DNA of 64,000 nucleotides from Bacteroidales bacterium (GCA_003249955.1 QKHS01000042.1:62001-126000), one strand, 5' to 3'. Shown: positions 43,608-53,219, numbered from the stretch's first letter. Made by a program: numbers and translations. Notes: generated by a model from the letters alone, not told the origin.

Positions 43608-45446
43608 TCAGTTTAATTTCTTTTCAATTTCGTCAAGGCTTATAATCTCAAGTATTTTTTTGCCTTCGACTGTATAATTATGATTAGAACAGGACATAAG
43701 TTTAAAAAACAAATCCTGCATTTCCTCTTCACGCAACACTTTCCCGACTTTAAAAGCGGCTGTTTTTGCAAGTGAAAGAGCTATTTTCTCATTAAGTACC
43801 ATTTCGGCAGAGCCCGAAACTTCACCAAGCACATAAACCATCTGTTCAATAGTTTTAAGCGGATCTATATCTGTTAAATCTCCAGGCACTCCACGTATTT
43901 CAAATTTTTCTTTTCCCATCATAACAATTTCAAACCCGATATTGTTTAGTTCCTGCATTACCTGTAAAAGCACAGCCCTGTCATTTGGATCAGGTTCGTA
44001 AATAAGCGGAAAAAGAGATTTCTGCACCACTCCCCGGCGGGTTTCGAGCAAACCCATAAACTTCTCGAACAATATTCTTTCGTGAGCACGTCTTTGGTCA
44101 AAAATAATCATTCCCGATTTTCCTGAAGTAAGTATATATTTATTTTTAAGCTGAAAATAAACTTTCCTTGCTATTTCTGGCATAACATCAGATTCCGGTA
44201 TAAGTTCCGGTTGCGGAGCCTTATCTGTTTCCGGCAGGAAAAAATCGTCAGGTGTTTTCTGGGTATTTTCCTGATACAGGCTTTGCCAGTTTCGCGGAGG
44301 ATTTGAGGATGCTGAATTATATCCCGAAGATTTTGATTTTGTCTCGAAAGGATTATAATCCGGATTTACACTGATTACAGGAGGCCTGAAACTGGTTGTT
44401 GATGTCATATGTAAATCGCGGGTGATATTTTCTTCAAAATCAAGGCCCGGAACAATATTAAACTTACCAAGAGCTTCTTTTACCGAAGCATTTAAAATCT
44501 GGAATATTGCCTGTTCATCCTCAAATTTTATTTCGGTCTTTGTCGGATGGATATTAATATCAATATTTGCAGGGTTTATTTCAAAATACAGAAAAAACGA
44601 AGGATACTCCCCTTCGGGAATAAGCTTATCATAAGCCAATGCAACAGATTTGCGGTAATAAGGGTGAATCATATATCTGTTGTTGACAAAGAAATATTGT
44701 TCTGCCGTAGTTTTCTTTGACCGCTCAGGTTTGGCTACAAATCCTTTAATGCTTACAATTGATGTTTCACTGCTTACACTAACCAGATGCTGATTTAACG
44801 GTTTCCCGAAAACACTTACAATTCTCTGCCTTAGATTTTCGGGGGCAAGTTTAAGCTGGGTTTCGTTGCCAAAAACCAAATGAAAAGAAACAGACGGATT
44901 CGCAAGCACAATACGGTAAACTTCTGTTATTATATGCTTATTCTCCACATTATCGCTTTTCAGGAATTTGCGTCTTGCCGGCACATTAAAAAACAGATTC
45001 TTGATCATAAAATTTGATCCGGCGGAGCAAGCGACAGGTTCCTGACTAACTACATCAGAGGCAGATATAACTATGTTTGTTCCAACACTGTCTTCCGGCC
45101 GTCTGGTTTTGAGTTCTACTGTTGCAACTGCAGCAACTGAGGCTAATGCTTCACCACGAAAGCCCATTGTTGTAATTGCAAAAAGATCATCTGCTTTTGC
45201 TATCTTTGAGGTTGCATGACGTTCAAATGCCATTCTGGCATCTGTCGTAGACATTCCTTTACCATTGTCTATAATCTGGATAAGGGTTCGCCCGGCATCT
45301 TTTATTATTATCTGAATATCGGTAGCTCCTGCATCAAGAGCGTTCTCTACCAGTTCTTTAACAACAGAAGCAGGACGTTGTATAACTTCTCCGGCAGCAA
45401 TCTGGTTAGCAACCGAATCTGATAATAGTTTAATAATGTCTGACAT
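43608..45446 (-). CDS. mutL: DNA mismatch repair protein MutL
   Basis: 612 residues. The N-terminal GHKL ATPase is complete: ELVENALDAGAT, DNGKGM, TMGFRGEALASV and the transducer domain. The C-terminal dimerisation domain holds DQRRAHERILFE where endonuclease-type MutL proteins have DQHA(X)2E(X)4E, so the His and Ala are Arg here, while Asp, Gln and both Glu are kept. The C-terminus ends with SCSNHNYTVEGKKIL. Nicking activity might be altered. The start codon overlaps the stop of the small membrane-protein gene by 1 nt, and rhomboid genes follow. Confidence 0.96.
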   Translation of the reverse strand: MSDIIKLLSDSVANQIAAGEVIQRPASVVKELVENALDAGATDIQIIIKDAGRTLIQIIDNGKGMSTTDARMAFERHATSKIAKADDLFAITTMGFRGEALASVAAVATVELKTRRPEDSVGTNIVISASDVVSQEPVACSAGSNFMIKNLFFNVPARRKFLKSDNVENKHIITEVYRIVLANPSVSFHLVFGNETQLKLAPENLRQRIVSVFGKPLNQHLVSVSSETSIVSIKGFVAKPERSKKTTAEQYFFVNNRYMIHPYYRKSVALAYDKLIPEGEYPSFFLYFEINPANIDINIHPTKTEIKFEDEQAIFQILNASVKEALGKFNIVPGLDFEENITRDLHMTSTTSFRPPVISVNPDYNPFETKSKSSGYNSASSNPPRNWQSLYQENTQKTPDDFFLPETDKAPQPELIPESDVMPEIARKVYFQLKNKYILTSGKSGMIIFDQRRAHERILFEKFMGLLETRRGVVQKSLFPLIYEPDPNDRAVLLQVMQELNNIGFEIVMMGKEKFEIRGVPGDLTDIDPLKTIEQMVYVLGEVSGSAEMVLNEKIALSLAKTAAFKVGKVLREEEMQDLFFKLMSCSNHNYTVEGKKILEIISLDEIEKKLN

Positions 45447-45769
45447 TACTTGCTGAAAAATTTAATAACAGAACTAAGGTCTGCAGCTAAAATTAAATAT
45501 GCTACAAAAAACAGGATAAATGCAATAACCAAAAGTCTTATGGTTGAATTCCGGTTACGATAAGCTTTACGTGTCATTTTTGGCCTGAAACTGCCTTTTA
45601 TTGTGCTTCCCGGTTTAACCTGACCATTTTCGTCCAGCACAGGTTTTCCTGCTGCCTGACGCATTTCGTTAAGTTTTTCTCTTCGTTCTTCTTTTTCAGG
45701 ATCGTAATACCTTGGTTTAAAATCAAAAACGTTATATTGTGGTAATCTGAAAAAACTTCTTACTCCCAT
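45446..45769 (-). CDS. Small membrane protein of the mutL neighbourhood
   Basis: A 107-residue protein: a conserved-looking N-terminus (MGVRSFFRLPQYNVFDFKPRYYDP), a charged middle (EKEERREKLNEMRQ) and one C-terminal membrane helix (about 80-100, LLVIAFILFFVAYLIL). It is the kind of small protein found next to mutL in many Bacteroidota and sometimes mislabelled as a riboflavin synthase subunit; nothing in the sequence supports that. It overlaps mutL by 1 nt (TAATG), so translation is coupled. The function is unknown. Confidence 0.75.
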   Translation of the reverse strand: MGVRSFFRLPQYNVFDFKPRYYDPEKEERREKLNEMRQAAGKPVLDENGQVKPGSTIKGSFRPKMTRKAYRNRNSTIRLLVIAFILFFVAYLILAADLSSVIKFFSK

Positions 45770-45859
45770 GATATTTTTTTTACAAAATTATGATATTTTT
45801 TTAACTTAAGTATTTTCTTAACAAAACATTATAATTATGATGGCTTTCTTAACCGTATT

Positions 45860-47344
45860 TTAAGATTGTCTCTTAACAATCTTAACAACTTTATTTACCA
45901 TTATGTTTAGTTCCCCGGAATAACCTGAAAGATAAACCGGAACACTAAAAAGGACTCCCAATAAAGCAGTTCTTATTACAGTATCAGTTATCACGCCTCC
46001 CAACTGCGGAATTAATATTGAAATAAAATACGCAGCAGCACCAAAAGCCAGAATCACAAAATGTTTCTTTTCAAACGGTTGAAATCCGAATTTTATTTTT
46101 ACATACGCGAAACGAACCAGAAAATAAATAAGGAAAGAGATTGCAGATGCTATACCGGCACCGTTTACGCCTATCCGTGGCAATAAAATAACGTTAAGAA
46201 TTACTATTGAAAGCAGTAATATCACCATAATTAATACATGCTGTCTGTAGTACTTGCTAAACTGTATAATTTCCCCGCTTACACTCCCTATCATTTGTAT
46301 AAGATGAGCAATTGAAACAAAAAGAATTATGTACTTACCGCTTTCAAAACTTGCCGGCAAAAAACTTAAGATATTATTTGCATTCCCCCAGATTATAAGG
46401 AAAAGCATAATCCCTGATATCATCAGGTTTGTTGTACTTTTTTTATAAATACTGTTAACTTTTTCGAGATCCCCGGCTTTTAATGCTTCGGCAATAAGGC
46501 TCCCGGATATTCTTATAAGAGAGCGTCCCGGCAATAAAATTATCGATCCGAAGTAGAAAAGAGTTGAATAAACTCCTGTTGCTCCCAGATCACAATAATG
46601 ATTAATAAGATACCTGTCCAGTTGCATAACAATTACTCCGCTAAACCCGGATATTAAACCGAATCCGGCCACACTTACAATCTCACGTACAAATGCAGGC
46701 TTAAATATTTTAAAGGAAGGCTTTATAAGAAACTGGTGTTTATACATCAGTAATAAAGCTATTAGCAAAACAGGAATTCCGTATGAGAACGAATACACTA
46801 TAATAAAGCCGTTGAAATCAAGTACCCCCAGCCAGAAAAGGCCTATTGTAATAAGATTAATAATCCTTAGAAGAAATTCTCTTACAAACAGTCCGAATGA
46901 GGCGTTAAAAAGCATCCTGTTGTAAGTATCCAGCAAAAAGTTAAATATAATGATAAAAATCAAAGGGATTAAGAGATAAATATACTCTGCAAAAAGCGGA
47001 GACTTATCAATATTTTCAGCAATCAGCCATGGCTTTGAGATATAGTAAACAATGGAACAGATTAAAAAGCCCAATGTTCCCACAGCGAGCAGGAAAAATA
47101 AAAATCCGTTGTGATTATTTTTCTCATCACGAAAATATGGAAACTGACGCAGTGTGACATTCACCATACCCAGGCTGCCGAACTGACCAAATATTGCAGC
47201 AACGGCAATAAGAAGATTTGTAAGACCTATCTGCTCCGTCGAAAAAATCTGCGGCATTATAAGGCCAACATTAATAAAACCAATAGCTGCTCCGAGGTAG
47301 GAATAAACCGAACCTTTTATTGTCTGTCTTGCAATTATTCCCAT
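45860..47344 (-). CDS. Polysaccharide flippase (MATE/Wzx-like)
   Basis: 494 residues with 12-14 predicted membrane segments and the pattern of oligosaccharide flippases: a short basic N-terminus (RQTIKGSVYSYLGAAIGFINVGLIMPQ), GLISGFSGVIVMQLDRYLI, and long helix pairs without charged pockets. It probably moves lipid-linked glycan across the inner membrane. It lies 10 nt downstream of the IPExxxVDY gene and might be co-transcribed with the rnc-fabF-acpP group. The glycan is unknown. Confidence 0.85.
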   Translation of the reverse strand: MGIIARQTIKGSVYSYLGAAIGFINVGLIMPQIFSTEQIGLTNLLIAVAAIFGQFGSLGMVNVTLRQFPYFRDEKNNHNGFLFFLLAVGTLGFLICSIVYYISKPWLIAENIDKSPLFAEYIYLLIPLIFIIIFNFLLDTYNRMLFNASFGLFVREFLLRIINLITIGLFWLGVLDFNGFIIVYSFSYGIPVLLIALLLMYKHQFLIKPSFKIFKPAFVREIVSVAGFGLISGFSGVIVMQLDRYLINHYCDLGATGVYSTLFYFGSIILLPGRSLIRISGSLIAEALKAGDLEKVNSIYKKSTTNLMISGIMLFLIIWGNANNILSFLPASFESGKYIILFVSIAHLIQMIGSVSGEIIQFSKYYRQHVLIMVILLLSIVILNVILLPRIGVNGAGIASAISFLIYFLVRFAYVKIKFGFQPFEKKHFVILAFGAAAYFISILIPQLGGVITDTVIRTALLGVLFSVPVYLSGYSGELNIMVNKVVKIVKRQS

Positions 47345-47354
47345 TTTGTATGTC

Positions 47355-47774
47355 TTAAAACAAAAGTTTTTCTTTGGATTTTAAATTCTCAGGCTTTAAT
47401 TTAAACACAGCCGATATGCTTTCGACGGTTTTTAGCTTCGTAAACAATTCTCCGGTAAAGCCGGAACTTTCGCCACCGAAAATAAGAATAAAAAAATCTA
47501 TATTTTTCAACTCTTCAATCAAAAAACCGACATTGCCTTTGTTGGCTACTATTTTAACGCTGCTATTCCCTTCTATATCAAAGTTCTCATAAACGCTGAA
47601 CATCTGAAAATCCGGAAACCTCGGATCAATAATCTCAAGGTCTGCTGCTCGGATAAATTCAGAATTTAACAATTTGCTTAAATGCCATGACAACTGGTAA
47701 TCATCATCTGCCGACGAGATTCCGAGAAGCCCGAAATTATAATCAGGAGTGTATTTAAGCTTTTTAGTTTTCAT
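47355..47774 (-). CDS. IPExxxVDY-family protein
   Basis: A 139-residue protein; the start at 47774 (MKTKKLKY) is preferred over an in-frame ATG at 47792. The features match the small Bacteroidota family named after its motif, here diverged to IEELKNIDFFILI. The N-terminal DYNFGLLGISSADDDYQLSWHLSKLL also fits. The family has no known function. The gene is in the familiar neighbourhood of rnc, fabF and acpP, and precedes the flippase gene. It is probably cytoplasmic. Confidence 0.75.
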   Translation of the reverse strand: MKTKKLKYTPDYNFGLLGISSADDDYQLSWHLSKLLNSEFIRAADLEIIDPRFPDFQMFSVYENFDIEGNSSVKIVANKGNVGFLIEELKNIDFFILIFGGESSGFTGELFTKLKTVESISAVFKLKPENLKSKEKLLF

Positions 47775-47946
47775 TATTACAAAAGTAAACAATTAAATAA
47801 GATTTTTATTATCTGTTTTCCGAAAAAAAGCGATCAGAGATACCGGATGCTTTACCGTATTGAAAGCAACTGAAGATTAACAGTTTCAGATGACCATGAA
47901 TTGTGGAAATAATCTTGTTTTAAGATATAAATAAGAGCCGAAACCT

Positions 47947-48678
47947 CTAATGATTACTGTAATTGAGTGCCTTCAGTTTTCTGATTGCAATCTGCGAAGC
48001 TTTTTGTTCCGCTTCTTTCTTTGACCAGCCTTTACCTTCTGCAAGATATAAGTCATTGAAGCAGATTTCACAATGGAAATGGTGTACCTTTTCGTTTGAC
48101 TCGCAGTTTTCGAAAGTGTTTATACTGATATCCAGTTTGTGCTTTTGCATTATCTGTAGCAGTTTTGACTTATAATCGGAATTTTGTTTCATCAGATTAT
48201 TAAGATCAAAATGTGCGGATAATATTTTGTCAATAAATATACGGCAATATTTGTATCCTCTGTCGTAGTAAACAGCACCGGTAAGAGCCTCAAAAGAATT
48301 GCCCGCCATATTTTTCATTGATGATTTGGCAGAGTTGCGGTATGTCATCAGGCTGTCGATTTTAAGCTCCGCGGCTATTTCATTAAGACTTCTCCTGTTA
48401 ACAATAGTTGAGCGCAAAATGGAAAGTTTTCCTTCATTGGCACGTGGAAACCTTAGATAAAGAATATCGCTGACGACAGCACTTATAATGGAATCTCCGA
48501 TAAACTCAAGTCTTTCGTTATTATATATTTCACCACTACGTAAAACTCCGGCAGAAGAATGACGCAAAGCATTTTTATATAATTCAAGATTAATAGGTCT
48601 GAACCCCAAAATTGTTTTAAGGCTGTTTGATAAATTTTTGTCTTCCCGGCTCCTGGCCTTAAAAAGAAAAAATTTCAT
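47947..48678 (-). CDS. rnc: Ribonuclease III
   Basis: Cuts double-stranded RNA during rRNA and mRNA processing. The signature NNERLEFIGDSII (with the metal-binding Glu and Asp residues) and the second site EALTGAVYYDRG are present, and a double-stranded RNA-binding domain ends the protein (about 170-240, GKGWSKKEAEQKASQIAIRKL). The length is 243 residues. It starts 5 nt after the fabF stop, so the acpP-fabF-rnc order is one operon. Confidence 0.97.
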   Translation of the reverse strand: MKFFLFKARSREDKNLSNSLKTILGFRPINLELYKNALRHSSAGVLRSGEIYNNERLEFIGDSIISAVVSDILYLRFPRANEGKLSILRSTIVNRRSLNEIAAELKIDSLMTYRNSAKSSMKNMAGNSFEALTGAVYYDRGYKYCRIFIDKILSAHFDLNNLMKQNSDYKSKLLQIMQKHKLDISINTFENCESNEKVHHFHCEICFNDLYLAEGKGWSKKEAEQKASQIAIRKLKALNYSNH

Positions 48679-48683
48679 TTAGT

Positions 48684-49934
48684 TTATTCTGCCTTTTTAA
48701 ATATAACGCAGGTATTATGACCTCCAAAGCCGAAAGTGTTACTCATTGCATATTTAACATCACGTTTCTGAGCTTTGTGTAATGTGAGATTAAGTTTAGG
48801 GTCGATATTCTCGTCCTGTTGCTTGTGATTGATTGTCGGAGGAACGACACCGTCAACTATTGACATAATTGCAAATGAAGCTTCCATTGCGCCGGCAGCA
48901 CCAAGCAAATGTCCAACCATTGATTTGGTCGAACTGATATTCAAATTGTATGCATGATCGCCGAAAATATCCTTAATAGCTTTTAATTCTGCTATATCAC
49001 CAAGTGGTGTAGCCGTTCCGTGAACGTTTATATAATCGACTTCTTCTTTATTTATTCCTGCATCTTTAAGTGCATTTTTCATAACCAAAGCAGCACCTAA
49101 GCCTTCCGGATGAGGAGCAGTTAAATGGTAAGCATCAGCAGACAAACCGGCACCTACTACTTCGGCATAAATTTTAGCACCACGTGCTTTTGCATGTTCA
49201 TATTCTTCGAGGATAAGTCCGCATCCGCCTTCTCCCATTACAAAACCATCACGGGTTGCACAGAAAGGACGTGAAGCAGTTTTATACTCTTCATTGTTTG
49301 TTGATATTGCCATCATAGACTGAAAGCCTCCCATACCGATTTCGTTAATAGAAGCTTCGCTACCTCCGGTAACCATATAATCAGCCATCCCCAATCTTAT
49401 AAGATTATAAGAATCAATTACAGCATTTGATGAAGATGCACATGCTGAGACTGTACAATAGTTAGGCCCCATCAGTCCGTGTTTCATCGAGATATGGCCT
49501 GCGGCAATATCAGAAATAATTTTCGGAATGAAAAAAGGACTAAATCGGGGAACATAATTGCCCTCGACATAGCCCTTTACTTCCTGATAAAATGTTTCAA
49601 CTCCACCAATACCTGAAGACCATATAACACCGGCTCTTGATCTGTCTATAGCATCAAGATTAACGCCGCTGTCTGCAACAGCCTGTTCGGCAGCAATTAA
49701 AGCAAACTGCGTAAACCTGTCGATTTTTCGTACTTCTTTCCTGTCGAAGTATTGTGCAGAATCGTAATTTTTTACTTCGCAAGCAAATTTTGTTTTAAAA
49801 TTCGTAGTATCATATAGAGTGATCAGGTCACTGCCACTAACACCATTAACAACATTTTCCCAAGTCTCTTTCGCAGTCGAACCTACGGGTGAAATAGTAC
49901 CGATGCCGGTAACAACAACTCTCTTTAACGTCAT
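48684..49934 (-). CDS. fabF: 3-Oxoacyl-[acyl-carrier-protein] synthase II
   Basis: Elongating condensing enzyme of fatty-acid synthesis. The catalytic Cys is in VSACASSSNAV (near residue 165) and the two His in NVHGTATPLGD and SMVGHLLGAAGA. The length of 416 residues is standard. It follows acpP by 26 nt and precedes rnc by 5 nt. Confidence 0.98.
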   Translation of the reverse strand: MTLKRVVVTGIGTISPVGSTAKETWENVVNGVSGSDLITLYDTTNFKTKFACEVKNYDSAQYFDRKEVRKIDRFTQFALIAAEQAVADSGVNLDAIDRSRAGVIWSSGIGGVETFYQEVKGYVEGNYVPRFSPFFIPKIISDIAAGHISMKHGLMGPNYCTVSACASSSNAVIDSYNLIRLGMADYMVTGGSEASINEIGMGGFQSMMAISTNNEEYKTASRPFCATRDGFVMGEGGCGLILEEYEHAKARGAKIYAEVVGAGLSADAYHLTAPHPEGLGAALVMKNALKDAGINKEEVDYINVHGTATPLGDIAELKAIKDIFGDHAYNLNISSTKSMVGHLLGAAGAMEASFAIMSIVDGVVPPTINHKQQDENIDPKLNLTLHKAQKRDVKYAMSNTFGFGGHNTCVIFKKAE

Positions 49935-49960
49935 ACCAGAATTTTTAAATAAAACACAAA

Positions 49961-50197
49961 TTATTTCGCGTGTGCTTCCATGTAAGTTATCGCATCACCT
50001 ACTGTGCCGATTTTCTCAGCATCCTGATCAGAAATTGAAATTTCAAATTCTTTTTCGAATTCCATGATAAGTTCAACAGTGTCCAAAGAGTCTGCTCCAA
50101 GGTCATTAGTGAAACTGGCTTCGAATGTTACTTCTGATTCGTCAACACCTAGTTTATCAACGATAATACTTTTTACTCTTGATGTAATGTCTGACAT
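49961..50197 (-). CDS. acpP: Acyl carrier protein
   Basis: A 78-residue acidic helical bundle protein that carries acyl groups on phosphopantetheine. The attachment site is Ser37 in [17 protein letters not shown]. It is the first gene of acpP-fabF-rnc, with a clear promoter upstream. Confidence 0.98.
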   Translation of the reverse strand: MSDITSRVKSIIVDKLGVDESEVTFEASFTNDLGADSLDTVELIMEFEKEFEISISDQDAEKIGTVGDAITYMEAHAK

Positions 50198-50238
50198 AAT
50201 TAATAATTTAAGATTAATAAATTAATTACTTTTGCGGT

Positions 50239-50271
50239 GCAAATTAACGAAAATGATTCTGTACAGTCAAA
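50239..50271 (-). promoter_or_regulatory. Promoter of the acpP-fabF-rnc operon
   Basis: On the minus strand, TTTG (complement of 50268-50271) lies 20 nt before TTAATTTGC (complement of 50239-50247), one mismatch from TAnnTTTG. Both the spacing and the boxes suit the Bacteroidota housekeeping sigma factor. It lies about 40 nt before the acpP start. Confidence 0.65.
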
Positions 50272-50351
50272 TATTTTAGATAGTTTTTTATTAACAATTA
50301 TGCTAATGCGCTGATTATCAAAAACATAAGCATTCTTTTTTTGTATCAACG

Positions 50352-50942
50352 ATGGATAGAACAGTAAAAATAGCCCTATTAGCCTCAGGATCAGGCACTA
50401 ACGTAGAAAATATCTACAATTATTTCAAAGGAAATAATCAAATAAAAATATCATGTATTCTTTGCAACAAGCCGGATGCATATGTATTGAAGAGAGCAGC
50501 CGGATTATCCATTGATTTTTTGGTGTTTAACAGGGAAGATTTCAGTAATTCTGACACTATTTTAACATATCTTGAGTCCAAAAACGTCAACTTTATTGTG
50601 CTCGCCGGATTTTTATGGCTTATTCCCGGCTGGTTAACGGCTAAATTTCCCGGCAGAATTATTAATATTCACCCTGCTTTATTACCTAAATACGGTGGCA
50701 AAGGTATGTATGGCGATAATGTTCATAAAGCAGTTTTCGAAAATCATGAAACAGAAACAGGAATTACTGTTCATATGGTAAATGATAAATATGACGAGGG
50801 ACACATTATTTTCCAAAAATCTGTAAAAATAGACAGTAATGACACTCCTGATTCTATTGCCTGCAAAGTTCATGAGTTAGAATACAAGTATTATCCTACC
50901 ATAATTGAAAAAATAGCAGTAAATTTGCTTAACGAATTTTGA
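50352..50942 (+). CDS. purN: Phosphoribosylglycinamide formyltransferase
   Basis: Transfers a formyl group from 10-formyltetrahydrofolate to glycinamide ribonucleotide in de novo purine synthesis. It has the SGSGTNVENIY phosphate loop, the NIHPALLPKYGGKGMYG active site with catalytic Asn and His, and the METGITVH-type segment ETGITVHMVNDKYDEG with catalytic Asp. The length is 196 residues. It is divergent from acpP. Confidence 0.96.
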   Translation: MDRTVKIALLASGSGTNVENIYNYFKGNNQIKISCILCNKPDAYVLKRAAGLSIDFLVFNREDFSNSDTILTYLESKNVNFIVLAGFLWLIPGWLTAKFPGRIINIHPALLPKYGGKGMYGDNVHKAVFENHETETGITVHMVNDKYDEGHIIFQKSVKIDSNDTPDSIACKVHELEYKYYPTIIEKIAVNLLNEF

Positions 50943-50953
50943 TTATTCACAAT

Positions 50954-50988
50954 AATTGGTTTGTAAATGCTGTTATTACAACCCAATT
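50954..50988. other. Hairpin between purN and the endonuclease gene
   Basis: AATTGGTTTGTAA (50954-50966) pairs with 50976-50988 at 12 of 13 positions around a 9-nt loop. No T run follows, so it is a poor terminator; it might still end purN transcripts or shape the leader of the next gene. Confidence 0.4.
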
Positions 50989-51006
50989 GTATAAAATTAT
51001 ATTATC

Positions 51007-52062
51007 ATGACACGTTTTTTTAAAAATTTATTTTTACCTGCTTTCTTATTATTAATAAGTATGTCAGGTTTCGGGCAAATCCCTGCCGGATATTATGATT
51101 CTGCGGAAGGATTGCAGGGAGAGGCTTTAAGACAGGCTTTACACAACATTATTGATGATCACACTTCTGTTTCTTATGATGATTTATGGGATGTATATGC
51201 GGACACTGATAAAAGGCCGGACGGAAAAGTCTGGGATACTTACTCAAACTGCGATTTTACTTTTAGTTCTGACCAATGTGGCAGTTACAGTTCCATTTGC
51301 GACTGTTACAACAGAGAGCATACTGTTCCGCAAAGCTGGTTTAATGAGGCAAGCCCTATGAAATCGGATGCGTTTCATGTTATCCCCACTGATGGAAAAG
51401 TAAACGGATATCGTTCTAATTATCCTTTTGGCGAATGTAATTCCGGAACAACCTATGGTTTGGGAAAACTTGGGTCATGTACTTTCCCTGGTTACAGCGG
51501 AACCGTATTTGAACCTGCAGATGAATACAAAGGTGATATGGCCAGAATTTACTTTTATATGGCAACAAGATATATGGATGTAATTGACAATTGGCCATCA
51601 GAATCCCAGATTGCATTTTCAGGAAACAATTTGTCAAACTGGACAAGAGAAATGATGCTGCAATGGCATCACGACGACCCTGTTTCTCAAAAGGAAATTG
51701 ACAGAAACAATGCTGTATTCGGATATCAGCATAACCGTAATCCTTATGTTGATAATCCAAACTGGGCCGATGCCGTTTGGGATCCAAATTACAACCCGGA
51801 TTTTACAGAACTGCATTCTGCATTTTTCACAGTTTCGCCTAACCCTGCAAATGATTTTATCACAATCAGAAACAGTTTTTCCGGAGACAACAATACATTT
51901 ATTACCATAACAGACCTTACCGGCAGAATAGTATTTGAAGAAAATGTAAAATCCACTGAAGAACAAATAGACATTTCTTCTTTTCCAAACGGAAGTTATC
52001 TGGTAGTTTTTCGCAACTCAGGAAGGATAAATTTCATTCAGAAGCTGTCTGTAATCCGGTAA
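51007..52062 (+). CDS. Secreted endonuclease I with T9SS type A sorting domain
   Basis: 351 residues: signal peptide (1-22), an endonuclease I domain (about 25-255) and a sorting domain (FFTVSPNPANDFITIR ... FPNGSYLVVFRNSG). The nuclease motif is intact: CYNREHTVPQSWF with the catalytic His, followed by SDAFHVIPTDGKVNGYRSNYPFGE and YQHNRNPYVDNP at the end. The family degrades DNA in the medium or periplasm. Export through T9SS makes it a surface or extracellular nuclease, perhaps for phosphate and nucleotide scavenging together with the EEP protein at 11603. Confidence 0.92.
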   Translation: MTRFFKNLFLPAFLLLISMSGFGQIPAGYYDSAEGLQGEALRQALHNIIDDHTSVSYDDLWDVYADTDKRPDGKVWDTYSNCDFTFSSDQCGSYSSICDCYNREHTVPQSWFNEASPMKSDAFHVIPTDGKVNGYRSNYPFGECNSGTTYGLGKLGSCTFPGYSGTVFEPADEYKGDMARIYFYMATRYMDVIDNWPSESQIAFSGNNLSNWTREMMLQWHHDDPVSQKEIDRNNAVFGYQHNRNPYVDNPNWADAVWDPNYNPDFTELHSAFFTVSPNPANDFITIRNSFSGDNNTFITITDLTGRIVFEENVKSTEEQIDISSFPNGSYLVVFRNSGRINFIQKLSVIR

Positions 52063-52085
52063 TTGGATGCTAAAATAATTATTAC

Positions 52086-52108
52086 AGCCGCTACTTAGCG
52101 GCTTTTTT
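52086..52108 (+). terminator. Intrinsic terminator of the endonuclease I gene
   Basis: AGCCGC(TACTTA)GCGGCT stem-loop with a following TTTTTT run. It lies 24 nt past the stop codon. Confidence 0.9.
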
Positions 52109-52230
52109 GTTTTAAATAACCGGAATATTTTATTGATCACAATTTTAAAAATAATTATTTATGCGGCTAGCCAGATTATGTAAAAACAATTTTGTGCCGG
52201 ATGCATGTTTATTAAAATAACAATTATTAG

Positions 52231-52238
52231 TAACTTTG
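52231..52238 (+). promoter_or_regulatory. -7 promoter box of the SIMPL-like gene
   Basis: TAACTTTG matches TAnnTTTG exactly, 22 nt before the ATG at 52261. Confidence 0.55.
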
Positions 52239-52260
52239 GCGAAACTAAAATCTGAAAACT

Positions 52261-53208
52261 ATGAAAAAAGCAATCTTACTATCGTTATTATTTTCGTCTT
52301 CCCTCTTTATTTTTGCGCAGGGAGCAGGCAACTGGGCATATCAAAGTAAATCTGACGGAAATCTGTCGTCATATAAAGAAATGTTAAATGATGAATTATA
52401 TGGCGATGTCTTTTCGCAAAACAACGGGTATTACCAGCAACCATATTACACAGTTTCAAATGACACAGTAATCTACATAGATGTAAAAGCTCTGATGAAT
52501 GTAAAAGCAGACACCTATATAATGATTCTGGGCTTATCGCAAATTTCGGAAAATCTTGAAAATTGTTTCGATTTAACGGATCAGCGTATTGCTGCATTTT
52601 TGAGTGAAGCAGGAATTAAAGAGGAAGATGCATATGTTGATTTTATTTCGCAAACGCCGATATTCGCAAGAGAAAGAGAAAAGAAAATTTTCAGTAAAAA
52701 ATTTGTAGAGGTTCCCAAAGGATTTGAAATAAAGAAAAATATCCACATTCGTTACACCGACCGTAAGTTGGCGGATAAATATTTAAAACTTGCGGCAAAA
52801 AACGAGATTTACGACATCATCCGGGTTGACTATATTGTAAGCGATCACAAAGCAATTTATGATTCTCTCAGGCAGGAGTGTGTAAATCTTCTGAATAAAT
52901 ATATGGCTGATTTCACAAAATTAGGATATAGTTTTGAGGCAGACTACAAGTCTCTGGAAGAATCAAATTCCTGTACATATCCTATTTCAAACTATTCTTC
53001 TTTTTCTTCATATATGCCGGCAAACTATCAGCCTTTGACAGGTAACGATTCCGAGATAACTTTGGTTAACCCGAATGAGCATATTAATATTTTTTACAAC
53101 AAATTACCATATAATAATTATGACATTGTCATAAACGGAGATATGGTAGAGCCTGCCGTACAGTTTTCACAATATTTAAAGTTAAAGATTGTTTTAAAGA
53201 AAAAGTAG
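52261..53208 (+). CDS. SIMPL-like (DUF541) periplasmic protein
   Basis: 315 residues with a signal peptide (1-20, ending FIFAQG). The pattern VKADTYIMILGLSQISENLENCFDLTDQRIAAFLSEAGIKEEDAYVDF resembles the SIMPL fold, in which a beta/alpha repeat is followed by a residue-pairing region (IIRVDYIVSDHKAIYDSLRQ). A long C-terminal strand-rich region completes it. The role of SIMPL proteins is not settled; some bind signalling partners or maintain the envelope. It is monocistronic, with its own promoter. Confidence 0.55.
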   Translation: MKKAILLSLLFSSSLFIFAQGAGNWAYQSKSDGNLSSYKEMLNDELYGDVFSQNNGYYQQPYYTVSNDTVIYIDVKALMNVKADTYIMILGLSQISENLENCFDLTDQRIAAFLSEAGIKEEDAYVDFISQTPIFAREREKKIFSKKFVEVPKGFEIKKNIHIRYTDRKLADKYLKLAAKNEIYDIIRVDYIVSDHKAIYDSLRQECVNLLNKYMADFTKLGYSFEADYKSLEESNSCTYPISNYSSFSSYMPANYQPLTGNDSEITLVNPNEHINIFYNKLPYNNYDIVINGDMVEPAVQFSQYLKLKIVLKKK

Positions 53209-53219
53209 CGATTAATAAT

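Noticed and set aside
45446..45769. Riboflavin synthase subunit label for the small mutL-linked protein
   Set aside because: No flavin-synthase motif; one membrane helix and a charged middle do not fit.
50228..50236. TACTTTTGC on the plus strand as the purN promoter
   Set aside because: It would leave a leader of about 110 nt and overlaps the acpP promoter; it may be chance in an AT-rich region.
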